From: Struthio camelus
Lineage: Eukaryota; Chordata; Aves; Struthioniformes; Struthionidae
Assembly (NCBI RefSeq): GCF_040807025.1
Contig: NC_090943.1
Location: 27,743,213 to 27,807,212, forward strand
DNA: 64,000 nucleotides
Direction of reading: 5' to 3'
A program made the translations under genes and the position numbers. This document shows, piece after piece, positions 1 through 12,800 of this stretch. The notes under the pieces are model-generated. The model was given only the letters and a program-made list of their open reading frames with translations. It had not been told where the DNA came from and searched no databases. Each line of letters begins with the position of its first letter. Within the stretch, counting starts at the first letter, position 1.

Positions 1-1919
1 AGGTATGCCTTGAAATAATAAATCAAGTGATTGAATTCTAATTACATACAAAAGACACTGAAACAAGCTGTTGAGATTAAAACCATTAGTAAGGTCAGAA
101 AGAAATGTTATTTTCCATAGGAAGTCAAATGCAGTTTTACTCCATAGAGACCTGCATATATTCAGAACCAGTGCAGGATGTGAGCTCTATGTGGAAAGCA
201 TCATTTCTCCGTTCCCAATCCATGCTCAAAGAGAATCAGGAAAGAACTAAACAATTAACCTCAGGTCATTAATTTTAAATACACTATAAATTTTTTTCTT
301 TCTTTCTTTGCTATTTCTTTTCTTCAACTTGTGTGATGGGTTGTGGGGGAGGGAAGGTTTCTTTGGTCCTCTGCCTTCGATAAGTCTTTTCTTAATGCAC
401 CAGTCTCGGAGAGTCTCAGGCTAACCCTGTACTTGTCCTTTGAGCCGCTAAACACATTTCTGTGGCATTATTTTCAGTAAAGTAATGAGAGAAGAAGGTA
501 CCTAGCACTGCCCAGGACCCTGTTCTCTGCTTCCTCAGCTGAGATATTTTCCTAGAGGGGGGTTAATCCAAGCTCTTGTCTTGGAAGAGAATGTGGGTCA
601 TTTTTTCAAAACGATCTCTATTTTTTGAGGGAGATAAGAGGAGCACGAAGAGTTCAAGATCTATGAAAACAACTTGCTGCCTTTGTTTCTTTGGTTTCAT
701 GCTTCTATTTTAATTTCATTTTAATTATTTTAAAAATGTTTTCAAAATTTTTAGTTTTTGTATTTCATTTTTAACTTCTTTTTTATTTTTTACTTTTAAT
801 TGCAGGTTAAAAAATAGGATATTTCTTAGGTTTCATAGCGTTCCCATGGATCCTTTGCTCTGAGCTTCTTAAATACTTGGTAGCGTCTCTTGATCTACCT
901 GTATTGTTTGCTATGCAATATTTAGCTCTTCCATAGTGTTTTAATTTCTGAAACCTGTATAAACAGGCAATACCTCAAGAGCTGTCAGCTCAGCAACCAT
1001 CGCTGAGTTAAACCTTTCAGGAATTAATAGTGTTGACTGGATTAGGGACCTCCTGTCAGCACCTCCTCATTCTGAGTGTAAGCAATTTTTGTACATGCAG
1101 GGGAATGCCTGGAAGTCTTGGGCATGGGTAAGTTTGCTCCAGGTTTTTTTTTGAGTCTGACCTCACTGTTCTGCCTATTTTAAGCTTACTTACTAGCACA
1201 TTTAATAGTGACATAGGAATTGCTGAGTATTATAGGAAATTACACAGTTCTTCAGTTAAGCAGGAGCTCTATTTATTACTTTATAGGAGACCAAGGAGAC
1301 TTTGTAGGAGACCGGGATGCTGCAAAGCCATTGAGTGGCTTATTCACACTGATCAGATTTTGGTCAAACTTAAGCTGGGGGAGGTGAATGGAGGAGTAGT
1401 GAAGGGAGGGAAGAACTGAAAGGATTTTATGCAGCAAGAGGAGCATCTGTAGCAATACTAGCGAACCCTCCTGAAGGTGAGAAGAAGCTTGCAGCATCCA
1501 TTAAGCCAGGGCTTGATTTCTTTTGAAAGGGAAAAATCACCAGCGTCATGTGGAGGAACAGCACTGTGTAAAGGCACAAATCTATGAAGAAAAAATAATG
1601 GACTCCTGTGGTTAGAGTCTCCTGTTTCTTTTACATGACAAAAGGGACTGATATGAGTCTGATATGCTCAGTGTCAAATCTTAAAGCCATTTATTTAATT
1701 AAATGGCTAATGTAAATGGTCGATCAAGGCCAAAGAAAACATTTTGTTCATTGATTCAGACCTATCCAGTAGTTAATGTGATTTATACGTGCCTTGCTGG
1801 GCTTTACACTCTGTAATTATTAGTACAGCTCCTGGAGACCACAGTAATATGTCTTGTGTGGGCTACTCGTGCTTCAGAGAGTTTATTTTTGAAATAGCCG
1901 AGCCACCAGTTAGCAAAGA
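1..1919. other. non-coding, AT-rich
   Basis: No supported gene. A T-rich low-complexity stretch lies at about 700-810. A 73-codon minus-strand open frame at 1276-1497 has no family resemblance. Confidence 0.6.
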
Positions 1920-2130
1920 GGTTATGGCGGGGCTGGGCTGCCTGTGCAGCACCCGGTCCTTGGCCACCCTGCCCCACTGCAGAGCCCAGCATGGGGAGGC
2001 CGTAAGGAGGCTGTGGGGCAGGGGGCTGCCCAGCCCTCATTGCCTCCCTCCTTCCCTCTCTCCCTCCCGGGACGGTGGCAGAGCATCTTTGCCAGCCCTC
2101 TGCACCTACCTGGGGCCTTTTGCAGCGGTC
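1920..2130. other. GC-rich islet
   Basis: Roughly 210 bases of high GC with C-rich runs and a G-quadruplex motif, followed by a long pyrimidine-rich stretch to about 2470. Open frames of 162 and 112 codons cross it on opposite strands, but neither resembles a known protein and both run into AT-rich flanks. Confidence 0.5.
2046..2068 (-). other. G-quadruplex motif in GC islet
   Basis: On the plus strand four CCC runs are separated by 5, 5 and 1 bases (46-48, 54-56, 62-64, 66-68 of 2000+), so the minus strand carries a canonical G3+N1-7 quadruplex motif. It sits in the GC-rich islet at 1920-2130. Confidence 0.7.
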
Positions 2131-3689
2131 TGGTCTGTGCACGCTAAGAGCTTCACATTTCTCCTTTCCTTTATTTCACAATTGTGGCAGGTATTTTGCC
2201 TAGATCTCTTTGAAATATCACATTTCCCTTGCAAAAATGGTGTACTGCTCTTTGGGGCACAGGGAACAAAATACTGATAATAAAGGCAGGAGGGAACAGG
2301 TATTAACTTGTGATCAGACCCATCAGTGGTTATGTGTTAATAGCAGCTTGAAAAGATTTCCATTTTTCTTTTATCCTTATGCTCGATTTACCACTTCTTC
2401 TCCTGTCTCCCTTCTTCTCCCTCCATTTCCCCAGTTCCCAGTTTCCTTTCCCTCATGTCTCAGCCAGTTTTTGCTTTGGGCAGCTGCAGCTGAATGCTGG
2501 ATCTGGCATCATGTAACAGCAGCCCTACCTGCTGCCTTCCTGCGCTCACACACAGCTGCATCGACTCAAATGGACAAGTGGCTGCTTTTCCTGAGCTCAC
2601 TTCGCCAAAGCCTTTGTGTGCACAGACATACTGCCAGCATGGAGAGCAGGGCTTTTCTCAGTTGCAGCTCTTTCCCTCTGCTTTGGAAGTGGTTTCTGAA
2701 AGACGAGCTCTGGATGAATCTTTTCCTGCTACTCACTTGCTTTCCTTAGAGAGAAGGAATGCTCTATACCTGAGAAAAGAAAATATTTCATGTTCTTTAG
2801 CTTTTGAAAATAAAGAAATGAAAATTTTGAAAATAAGAAAGGACCTCTGCAAGCATCCGTGGATTTCTAATCTCAGCATAGTTTACTTCATTTACTTCAT
2901 TCACTGTGTTTTCTCTCCATGTTCATTTCAGTGCTTTTAAACCTAGAGTAGAGCAGACGTTTTAGGGGAAATAGAGTTTTGGAAAGCAAAATCCTATTTG
3001 CTAAATATCTCTATTTGCAGGAATGTTGCTATATTCTGAACCTATGGAAAAATGTTGGTTGTGAAAACTTGGTGAATTAAAGACCAGCCAGATTCTAGTC
3101 CATCGCAGGATGATGTTATAATATCTAGGGCAGCCGCATCATGGCTTCAGGTGGGTTCAATAGTGGCTGTAAGCATCCCAGGATCTGTGTGGGCTTGGTC
3201 CCCTTTATGAGCTACTATCCCAAGTGTAGCCCAGGCAGTTTTCCATGTTGTGCTTAGGAAGTGGATTAGGGTATCTGTGGAACAGAAGAGTGCTTAGCCT
3301 GTGCCCAAACTCACTGAGCCTTGAAATTTGACTCTTCTGCCCCTCAAAGTGCTATAGAGCACTAACATATGTACATTAAGATGTGCTTGCTGTTGATTGA
3401 TTGAAATAATGTTCATAAACGATTCTGGCCTTGAAACTGCTTAACTCATGTGCTCAAAGTTTGTACCCCTCCTGCTACAAAGGTGGAACTTGAGGCATGC
3501 AAGCCCTGAGACACGATCGTAGATGTGAACAGCTTCAGGCAGAGTTGCCGTGAAAGTTTATTCTGGAAGAAGAACCTCAGGATCTTCTCCCAGGTTAGAT
3601 GGGTGCCCAAATGCTAAATAGCCTCAGTGCATTACCAAGTCAGGTCACTGTCCAGTTCCTCTTTTGTCCCAGTTGCGAAAGAAGAATAA
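2131..3689. other. non-coding with overlapping long open frames
   Basis: Plus-strand open frames at 2210-2749 (179 codons) and 2494-2940 (148 codons) overlap in different frames. Composition is Phe/Leu/Ser-rich from the pyrimidine bias and no domain is recognisable, so they are probably not genes. Nothing else stands out. Confidence 0.5.
2409..2439 (-). other. second, weaker G-quadruplex motif
   Basis: CCC runs at 2409, 2419, 2429 and 2437 with loops of 7, 7 and 4 bases fit the quadruplex rule on the minus strand, but the long loops predict low stability. It lies in a long pyrimidine-rich stretch. Confidence 0.45.
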
Positions 3690-3845
3690 CGTCATTCCTA
3701 GAGAGGTTGTGGAGTCTCCATCCTTAGAAATATTCAAAAGCCATCGGACGCAACCTGCTCTAGGTGAGCCTGCTTGAGCAGGGAGGTTGAGCTAGTTGAT
3801 ATCCAGCGGTCCCTTCCAACCTCAACCATTCTGTGATTATGTGAA
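3690..3845 (+). mobile_element. CR1 LINE, 5'-truncated 3' end
   Basis: This stretch closely follows the 3' end of avian CR1 retrotransposons: GAGAGGTTGTGGAGTCTCCA, then ATTCAAAAGCC, CTGCTTGAGCAGG, GTCCCTTCCAACCTCAACC, and the terminal ATTCTGTGATTATGTGAA, where the usual 8-base end repeats are slightly degraded. The element is in plus orientation and heavily 5'-truncated, as most CR1 copies are, so no reverse transcriptase remains. Several substitutions and a small deletion suggest an old insertion. The left boundary is approximate (between about 3680 and 3700). It is the main evidence that the host is a bird. Confidence 0.88.
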
Positions 3846-6800
3846 GTTCAGTAATTTATTTTGTTATCAGCTATTTAAAAAGCCTAGGTGTTTAAATCTT
3901 AAAAATGAACTACACCAAAAAGTCATTAAGGAAATTACATATAATTTCACTGATCAATGTTATGGGAAATCCAACCATATTATATCTAGATAGCTTGAGT
4001 AAAAGTGATTAGATGTTTGAACAGAGTAAATAAAATGCATCAATGGTGCTTTCTCCCAAAGCAGACAGGGCCAGTGTTGTGTTATTGTCATCTGCATGAA
4101 ATGGGATGGAGCCAGATCTTATTTCCTCCCCTGACTTCATTTTGTGAAACAGCAGTTACGTGCAGTGGAAATATCTATGTTAGCATAAATAAAGGACACT
4201 CACTTTTTCACAGAAGAGATCCTAAGAGCTATGATTTCCTGGATTTCTAGGAAACAAAACACTTCTGGTTGGAATACAACTGTTGTTTTTGTTAGAGAAG
4301 AAGATAGAAGTTTAAAAAAAAAACATAACTAAGTGCTTCTCACCCTAAACATAGAGTATTCTTCTGGGAATCTTGGGGAAACAGTTCTGAATAAAATTAG
4401 TCTGTCAATGTGTTGAAATTAACTGTATTTTTCAAAAGTTAACATTTATATATGTTTCTATACTTCCTGTTTATAATTCAGAAACCTAACTAACTTTCAT
4501 GATATACTTCTGCATTTTTATTAATATGAATTCATATTATTTAGCTTTTAGTTGACGAGCTTATGCTTGCTATATCCATAAAGAATGTAGGACAACATAT
4601 AACGCAAGCATGATTACTTCCCTCTACTCAAAACATATCATCCAGAGCAATTCTTCAAGCTGTTCTGGAGTTTACTTGTCTCTTTTGCTACATCCTATCC
4701 CCTTTTCTAGAATCTACTTGCACGCTCTGCTCTGTTGCTCTGGCTCCCTAGCTCTCTGTTGCTTTCTTTATAGGAAAAAAATCTCCTGGATTTGCTAAGC
4801 CTTTGACCACACTCAGTTCCTATGTGCGTAAGGCCTAATTCTTAACTCTGCCTTTTCTTTCTGTGTGTCAAAAGCTCCAATTGTCCTGTGACAAGGAATG
4901 AGCACCTTTGGCTTTTCCTGAGACATTTGGTACACAACGTGAAGAATTGTTCCCTGCAGCACAGTGGCATTTGAGAGTCTGAGACAATGTCGAACTGATT
5001 GAATCTGATAACCGAATAACCGTTCATAAAGGGTATTGTGCAACTGATCTGGAAGGGAGATAAGCTGAGGAGCCAGCTGGGTGGCCAGGAGGGAAGCACT
5101 TAAGATGACATTACTGTTACACTCAGTACCTTTTATGGGCAAAAAAGCAGAACACGCTCTTATATGGGAAACCAAGAATTTAGTGTTGGTCTAATGAAAA
5201 GGTTTTGGAGTATAATAATAATACAGATTATTTGTCTAGCTATTACACTATATCTTCATAATCCATATATTAATTCCAATTAAAACTGGAAATCTTCAAT
5301 AATACAGTTAAAAACGTTATACGGAAAAACTGCTTCCTAGATTATTTGGATTTATGCTCATCCTTCCAGTGCTCCTCTGGGTCCCAGGCCAGCAGAGTGT
5401 GTGCCTGCGCAGGGGTGACAGTGAGCTGTCAGCATCTTGTGGTGTTTGCTGGAAGAGAAATGTATTCATTCTTTCTCCTCTTTTTTTCCAGGAGGAATAT
5501 GGTATGGAGGATTGCTAACTCCCCTGCCTTGGGTCCACTTGATTTTATTTTCATCTGTTTTCTTACCACAGTTGGGTTATGTGCTCTTTCTGTTCATTGT
5601 TTCGCAGTTATTCAGTGTTTCTATTCTCTTTGCTATCTCTACAACTGTTTTTAGCTGAGCAATGCAAAATTGCATTCCTGTAGGGACCCCTGACTGACCA
5701 GTGTGATTTGTTTATGGACTGGGACCTACAGTATCATCCTGCATCTGCCTTCTTCCTTACCAATTTAATTCTGAACAGTTTATAGACAGTTCAGCATCCA
5801 CAGACTAACTACTGGTTATAAATATAAACTACTAACTAAACTGCTGACTACTAACTATACTACTAACTAAAACAAGTTTAGGCAATAGTTACCCGACAGT
5901 TAGACGATTGCTGTCACATCTAAACAAGCTAAAATCAGCTCAGGCCAAGACAGCCCCTGAGACTCTGCACTGTCAGGCCAATACAAGGCCTGTAAGTAGT
6001 AATAGCAATATCTACGTTCACTGGCCTGATTTATCTGGACTCTATTTTTCAGTGTTAGTGTAATACCTTAAGAAAGCAGCTTGGCTGTGTAGAAAACAAC
6101 GTTTCAGGGCTTAGACAGGCCCAGCCGTGACCTTCAGGCAGACCACAATAAATAGGCTAGCCAGCTTTTGTAGCTGTCGAGACGGTCTTAATTGTGCATA
6201 ATAAATTGAAGGGTAATTAGTTATCAGATGGATAGTGACTGCATGCTCTGGAGTCTCTGCAATGATCTCCCTACTTACTTGTCAGATGTGGCAAGCAGTC
6301 CCTTTTAGCAGAGAAAAGCGATCGGTTCCAGTTAAATGCATTCCAGGTACTTGAGATTTTGCTATTTAGCTTCAAAATCTACTATAAAAATGGTAGTTTG
6401 CTGTTGCTAGCTTTTACCGATATGCAGATAAATGATGTCCCCCATAAAATTTCGTTGTCCCCAATGCTTTCTGAAGGAAAAAGCAACCCTTCTGTTGCTT
6501 TCTTTTCTCATAAAAATAAAATAATTATTTTAATAATATTTTAATAAAGACCTAGCTGTGAATGTTGCAGTGATTAGGGCTAGGCAAAGAGAGCAATCTT
6601 GAAGAATCTCAGTCTTCGAAACTTTATAGATTTCTCATTTGCAGATTTCTCATCTAGTTTGAACTTGAAGGGGAGAAATTCTGTTGATGTGAAAATTTGT
6701 TGCCAGTACCATTGGAAACTGGGACATTGCCATGGCATGTTCATTAGGTTTCCATTTCGTTGCGAACAGCAGGGGCCATTCAGGTCTGCAGTAGGTCGGT

Positions 6801-9800
6801 ATTAAGCAATTTTCTAGAAGCGGTGTACGTTACAGTGTGACCTCTGTACCAAGGTGGTATTTGCCCATTTCACATGCAGATTTTTTTTTCTTTCAGGCAC
6901 AGGTTGATAGTGTCGAGCCTCTTGTAACTTAATTCCAAGTCAGTCTGGAATTTGAGAGTAAATTTGTGTATGTATAGTAGGTTGTATAATTCTATGGGCT
7001 GCTGTTGCAGTTCTATCGAAAATGAGTATTTATGTATGTAAGCTGAATGCTAGCTATTTCAATAGGCCCAATCCCATGAGTACACAATATGATTAAACTT
7101 CCTGTGTCTGCTGTGCTATAGATAATTATTTGCAGAGTGCCTGATCCAGAATACAGAGATCCACATAAAGTCTTAAATCTGGTAGCCTTTACCTCTGACC
7201 GTAGAGGTTGGGTTCTGCCCACTGTTTCACTATGGGGAGTGACATGGAGAGTTAATACCACGTATTAGCAATGGGCCAGTATCAAGCTCTTGTGGATACT
7301 GCGGTCTTATATTTGATTCTTATTTTCCTCTCTGCCATCCAAATCCCTGTTGTGAAGCAGATTGAATAATTTTCTGGAGGTAAAGGGATGTTTATCCCTT
7401 TGGTTCCACTTCCCTGCTATGTTGTTTGGATGTTTTGTGTATATTCACCAAGAATAAACAAGTTCAGAATAGACAGACCCTGGTGTGTTTTATGTTTCTA
7501 CTAGTGATGCAGCTTTCGCTGGATTTCAGAATGAAACTTCCTGGGGAGCCGTGGAGAGAGACACTAGCCCTGGGAGGTAGGGCTTGGTAAAGACATCAAA
7601 CAAGCACCCTAAAGCAGCAGATTTGTGGGGATGTAAAGCTTCCTGCCCTCAGAATACCTTCTGTATATTAAAGTCTAGCATAGCTCCACACTGCTTATTT
7701 CTTACATAAAGCATATGGCTCCCTATAAGCCAAAATTCAAAAGTGTAAAGTACTCTGAATGTATTTTTAATGCTTTGTGCAAACTGCTTCCTGTATGTTT
7801 CCTTGAAAGTTTCATACCGTGATGTTGCTCTGATTAGAAGATATTACTATAAGAGCATATTTTTCCTCTCTGTTTCCATTTTATGAAAAAAAAAGTTCAG
7901 CATGAAAAGGAGTAGCCCAATATCCACCAGCAGAGACAAACCACTTACGAAATTCTTTTTTACATAACAGCAAAGCACTTAAGTGTATGCTTCAAATCTT
8001 TTAACTTTGCCCAAGGAAAGTGTGCTGAAAGAAATTGAACCCTTCAAGCAATTAACTTTAGGTGTTTGTTTAGGTACTGTGCTGAATCTTTTAAGTGAGG
8101 AAATGTTATCTAATAGTGGATCTTCAAAGCCCTTCACTGCGAAATATTTTGGTAATATGCAACACCACTAAAATAAACACAGGCAAACAAGTGCACTGAC
8201 ATTGGTTAGGAGGCAAAACTGTTTGAACAAGAGCAGAGGCAGTGGCCCAGATCGCTGGCATTGCCGTGCAGTGTGGATTCCCTAGTTCTGTATTATGGAT
8301 TTTAACCATATAATGCTATATAGTGCATATAGGACTCCTCAGAGCTCAGAAAACTAGGCTAGACAGCAGTGAAATGACAAGGAAAAGGGCTGGACTCAGA
8401 GGAGCCTGTGGCCGGCCTGTGCTGTCTTCTGCTTCTCATTCTTAGGTGGACCTCTCCTGGAGTTAGGTACCTAATCCCGGGTTTCTGGAAACAAGTATAA
8501 GAATGCATTACATGTATTAGAGCACTCTGATGTAAGTATATACTATATACAGAAGCACAGTGCTATTTGTCAGAGACTCTCCCTGTAGAGCAGAAAGCAG
8601 CTTATTGGTAAGAGCAGAGCAAGGCTTCTTCAACCAGTCTTCCCATCAGGCCACTAGACATCCTAAAATATAGTTATAAATCTAGAAGATTTATAGCTTA
8701 GAAGAAAGGCTGAGTGATGTTTAGGGCAACAGCTCCAAGAAGAGAGGTTAGCAGTGATACCCCCACCCTCAATCCTCTAAACGCAAGGTTCAGCCCCTGA
8801 GCTGGAGGGTGGGAGACTGTGTTCTGGGCCTTCCTCCCAGGGGGCAGAGCCTCGGACTCACACCTCTGAAAAAAGCGCGTGAATCTCTCTTCTTGCACTC
8901 ATTTCCAGATTCTTGACTTCTTTCCGTTTGTGCTGACTGCTTCTGTGCGTGCATTGCGAATACACATTGAACACGCGTACTTGATTGGGCCTGGCAGGCA
9001 AAACAGATTAGACACTGTGGGACTCCCTCAGCAAGGCAAAGGCTCCACGCAGCTCATTAGCTGTAAGAAAAGGTCCGTCCTCTGTGTAAAACCACCCACA
9101 GGGGCCTACAGGGTTAGGAAACATTTGAGAGACATTCTGAAGAACTTTACTGGTGACAAATGGCAGATTTATTTTGTACATACTTAAATACCCTTGGGGA
9201 TCTAGACTTGCGCGAAGAGCCAATTCAGTGAAAATGCGCTCTGCCAGAAGAGAACAGTCCTACACAAAAATTTACAATTCTAGCACTAAAGGAGGTAGGT
9301 GGTCACTGTTCATAGTGCAAATAACACAGTGGCAGGAGGGTTCCTAGCGTAGTAGGAAGAAGTAGCATGCAGGTGAAGAGCTGACTGAAGTCATTATGGG
9401 TAAAAATCAGGTGTAGATCCTATAAAGTCAAACATGAGGGCAAGCAGCATCAGTCAGGCCCTCAGTGTTTACATTGTCCTCTAATATAGCTTCCATTAAA
9501 GCACTTACCATGGGGAATAGACTCACATACTGCATTTTGGTAATAATGTTCTAAGGTCACTTTCCAGATATAGAGACATAACCTTCTTCAATTTAGCTAG
9601 AAGTAAGAGAGACGATTTCTGCAAAACAGAGCCATTTCTCATCTTATACTGCATATCCATTGCTGCCTCCCCCTTGGCTTTATGTTGGTCGTTGTCATTT
9701 ATAGTCTGCCACTCGTGGACCCTGTTAAAAGCTTCTCATTTCGCATCTGGAAGTTGAAGCAGTCTTAAAACTTTCCTCATCTATTTTTCCAGGCAACAAG

Positions 9801-12800
9801 GAAAACGAGGCCCTGGTGTCTCAGGTATAATTACGGGTGAGATTAGCACAGCAAATGAAACACCTGCATGCTGCATTCTGTAAACACACACCACTTTTCT
9901 GTAGATAACTTAGCTCATAATTTCTATGGTAGTTTTGATTGTACTTTGTTTATTGTGTGAATGGTTAGTCTCTTGCTTTATTCTGAATCCCTATATTTGC
10001 CAGAAGTTTCCTCATTTTCTTTTCAGTTTGCAGCCATTTTAGTATGGATCTTTTCAACCCCTTGATGTCTAAAGATGCCCGATTCCCTTTAGCTGTGAAG
10101 CAAACAGATGACGACAGCTTTTCTTTTCAGTGTAAGATTTGTAAACTGTTTTATTTAATTAACATGGCAAGGGAAAAAGGGACCGGACTTTGCGGCACAT
10201 CTTTTGTTCTGATTTTAGGAAGTTATGCAGGGATTAGCTCAGTTTTGCACAGTCAGGGCTGTTGCTGATTTAAGAAAGGCGAGGTGACAGTCCGAACGGG
10301 GAACTTCATGGCTACGTGAATGCAAATGCATCTTTTGTGGAATGGATGTATGTCCTATATTGGCCACAGCTGACAGACCAGGATGGGTAAGCTGAAAAGG
10401 TGTATGGTGGCCTTTCTAAAGCCTCCTCCTTGATAAATCTGCATCTGAGTGGAAAAACTGCAGCAAACAGGAAAAAAAAATCAGGAGACATCATTTAAAT
10501 TATGAACCTATTGTCATCCATCTAACTGAAGTGTGGTTTGTGGAGTGGTGCATTATATCTTTTTATTTTCAGGGAGATTCTGGAATGCTGATATTTTAGG
10601 TGCCTCTGTTACTGGGTTGAACATTTTTAGCCCACAAATTCTTTCACTCAGTTTTACTCAAATAACAGCTGTCAGATTACAGACCAAACAAAGAGCTATT
10701 AACTACTTTTAACATAAAACCAAAGGCAAATGACATAACTCCAAACAATCTAAAGATAGTAAAAGACATTTACTTCTGCAGTATGAATTACGGACTCAGT
10801 ACAAAAGTAAAGCCAACTCACCCAAAACAAACTGTCAGATATATTTAGCCCATAATCCATGTTCTGGAAGTAGAGTCAGCCAAAGATGAATGAATAAGGA
10901 CCTGACCCAAAGCTTAAATACATCAACAGGCATTTTTCCATTGGCCTTGATTGTCTTTGAATCAGGAGTTCTTGGTTTGCTGCTGTCGCTGTTAAAATCA
11001 GTGTCAGAACTTGTTACCGATGTCAGTGATGCGGAAGCCAGTGGCATAGCCCCTATTTCAGGGGTAGACACAAAAATTGTGTCATTTTACTTGGAATAAA
11101 ATCTCCAGAGCTAGGTGGACAAAGGAGATGCAAGGTGAAGACCATGGTCTTTGACTCTGAGAGATCCTTCTGCCCTGTATTTCACAGCCCTGAGGCCTGA
11201 GGAAAGTTTGCTGTTTATCTGCTGGGTTACTGTGCACATAACTACTGGGAGAAATTTAAGCTAAGTTATTTACTGGTGAAAATGTAGCACCTGGTCATAA
11301 TGCTTCTTCACAACTGAATGGGTTTTCAGGTTCTACGCTTTGAACTTAGGTACTTATAGTGGAGCTCAAAGAACTAAAGCATGTTTTATAGTTAGTAATG
11401 CTTGCTTTTACTACTATTAGTAATACCATTAATATATTTCTTATTCCTTTCATAGTTTAGTGCACAGTATGTATTGAGCCAGTATATTTTATTATGCCTG
11501 AAGAAATACTATTCTCTTTTAAAGAATTGCAAGATGTATTTACTTAGAACACTGCACTGCTAAGTTTCTCAGACACTAAAATTCATATTGTAGATAGAAA
11601 TGCTCCTGTCAGTGTAGCAAGACTATTAAATTCTGCACTTTAGTAAAAAAATCAACATTTTTATGAGTCATAACATTCACAGTTCCTGTAAACATAAAGG
11701 AAAATGTGGAGTGAAGAAGTTGCATAAGCGATAATCGTTATAACTTAACCCAAATGTAATTTGTGTATTTACTATAAAACTAAGTATTTTGTGTTTCCAT
11801 AGATTTTTTTCTATTCTGCTCCTGCTCTGTTTTTTCGAATGTTAGCAATATTGCAATACAGCAAAAGATATAAGGCCTGCTCCAAAAGCTACTACAGTCA
11901 TTGTGGGGCCGTTCTCTGTAGTTGTAAATGAGTTTGGCTCAGACCTCAGACCGTTAGCAATAGGTTAGCAAGATAAGAAACCAAAGAGCATTGCTGAGGT
12001 TTTCCTTGGGATGAAAGCCGCATGCAGATTTGGTATGTGCTAGCAGATTTATCTATCTTTGAAGCCTCTCTAGTTTCATGATTACGAAACATGAACGAGT
12101 GAGCACTGGAAGAAGAAATATCTTGAAAATGCAGCCAAATTTTGATTCAAACTCCTGTCAAAAGCTCCTTAGGGAACACTGGGAGACATGGATCTTTCAC
12201 ACTGTGAATTTGAGAAGGCCAAAGAAAATGAGTGATGATTCTTGCTGAGGTGACCAAAGGTGCGTCTGCTATTTTCTAAGATATTTCCAGAGAAACTTTG
12301 TGGTTAATTCCCATGCCTAGAATCTCCTAAAAGGAAAACATTCCCAAATTAAAAAAAAAATGTTACAGTGCCTTGAGGTGAAATAGAAATCTAGGTGTTA
12401 CTTTCTTCATGCGGAATGAAGAGTACTTATACAGACTTATATTATACAATTCACCTGTACTCTATTTCTGACAGAAATGAGGGTTACGTGTTCTTGAGGA
12501 AGACAGAAGTCTTGCCTACATGAATGTTAAATAGTGTTTGTCAATTTAGTTTTTCTTCAAAAATGACTTAGCATAAACTACTGAAACTCTCATATTCCAT
12601 TATCTCTATAAATATCCAATTCTTTTTTGCCTTTTGCTAATTTTTGACCTCAGTATGTCAAGGAATCCCAAAGTTTTAGTTAAACAAATGTGAAAAACTA
12701 TTCTTCTAACTGGACTTGAAAATGCTGCCTTTAAATTTCTTGATTCTGATATCCTCAGACAAGAACGGAAGCCCCAATTAACTTTTTCTGCCGCTCAAAG

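Noticed and set aside
2210..2749. 179-codon plus-strand open frame
   Set aside because: Phe/Leu/Ser-rich translation of a pyrimidine-rich tract; overlaps other frames; no homology recognised.
9793..9823. Short AG...GT-bounded block reading QQGKRGPGVSG, collagen-like
   Set aside because: The Gly-X-Y pattern breaks at once, the donor is weak, and no neighbouring collagen exons exist.
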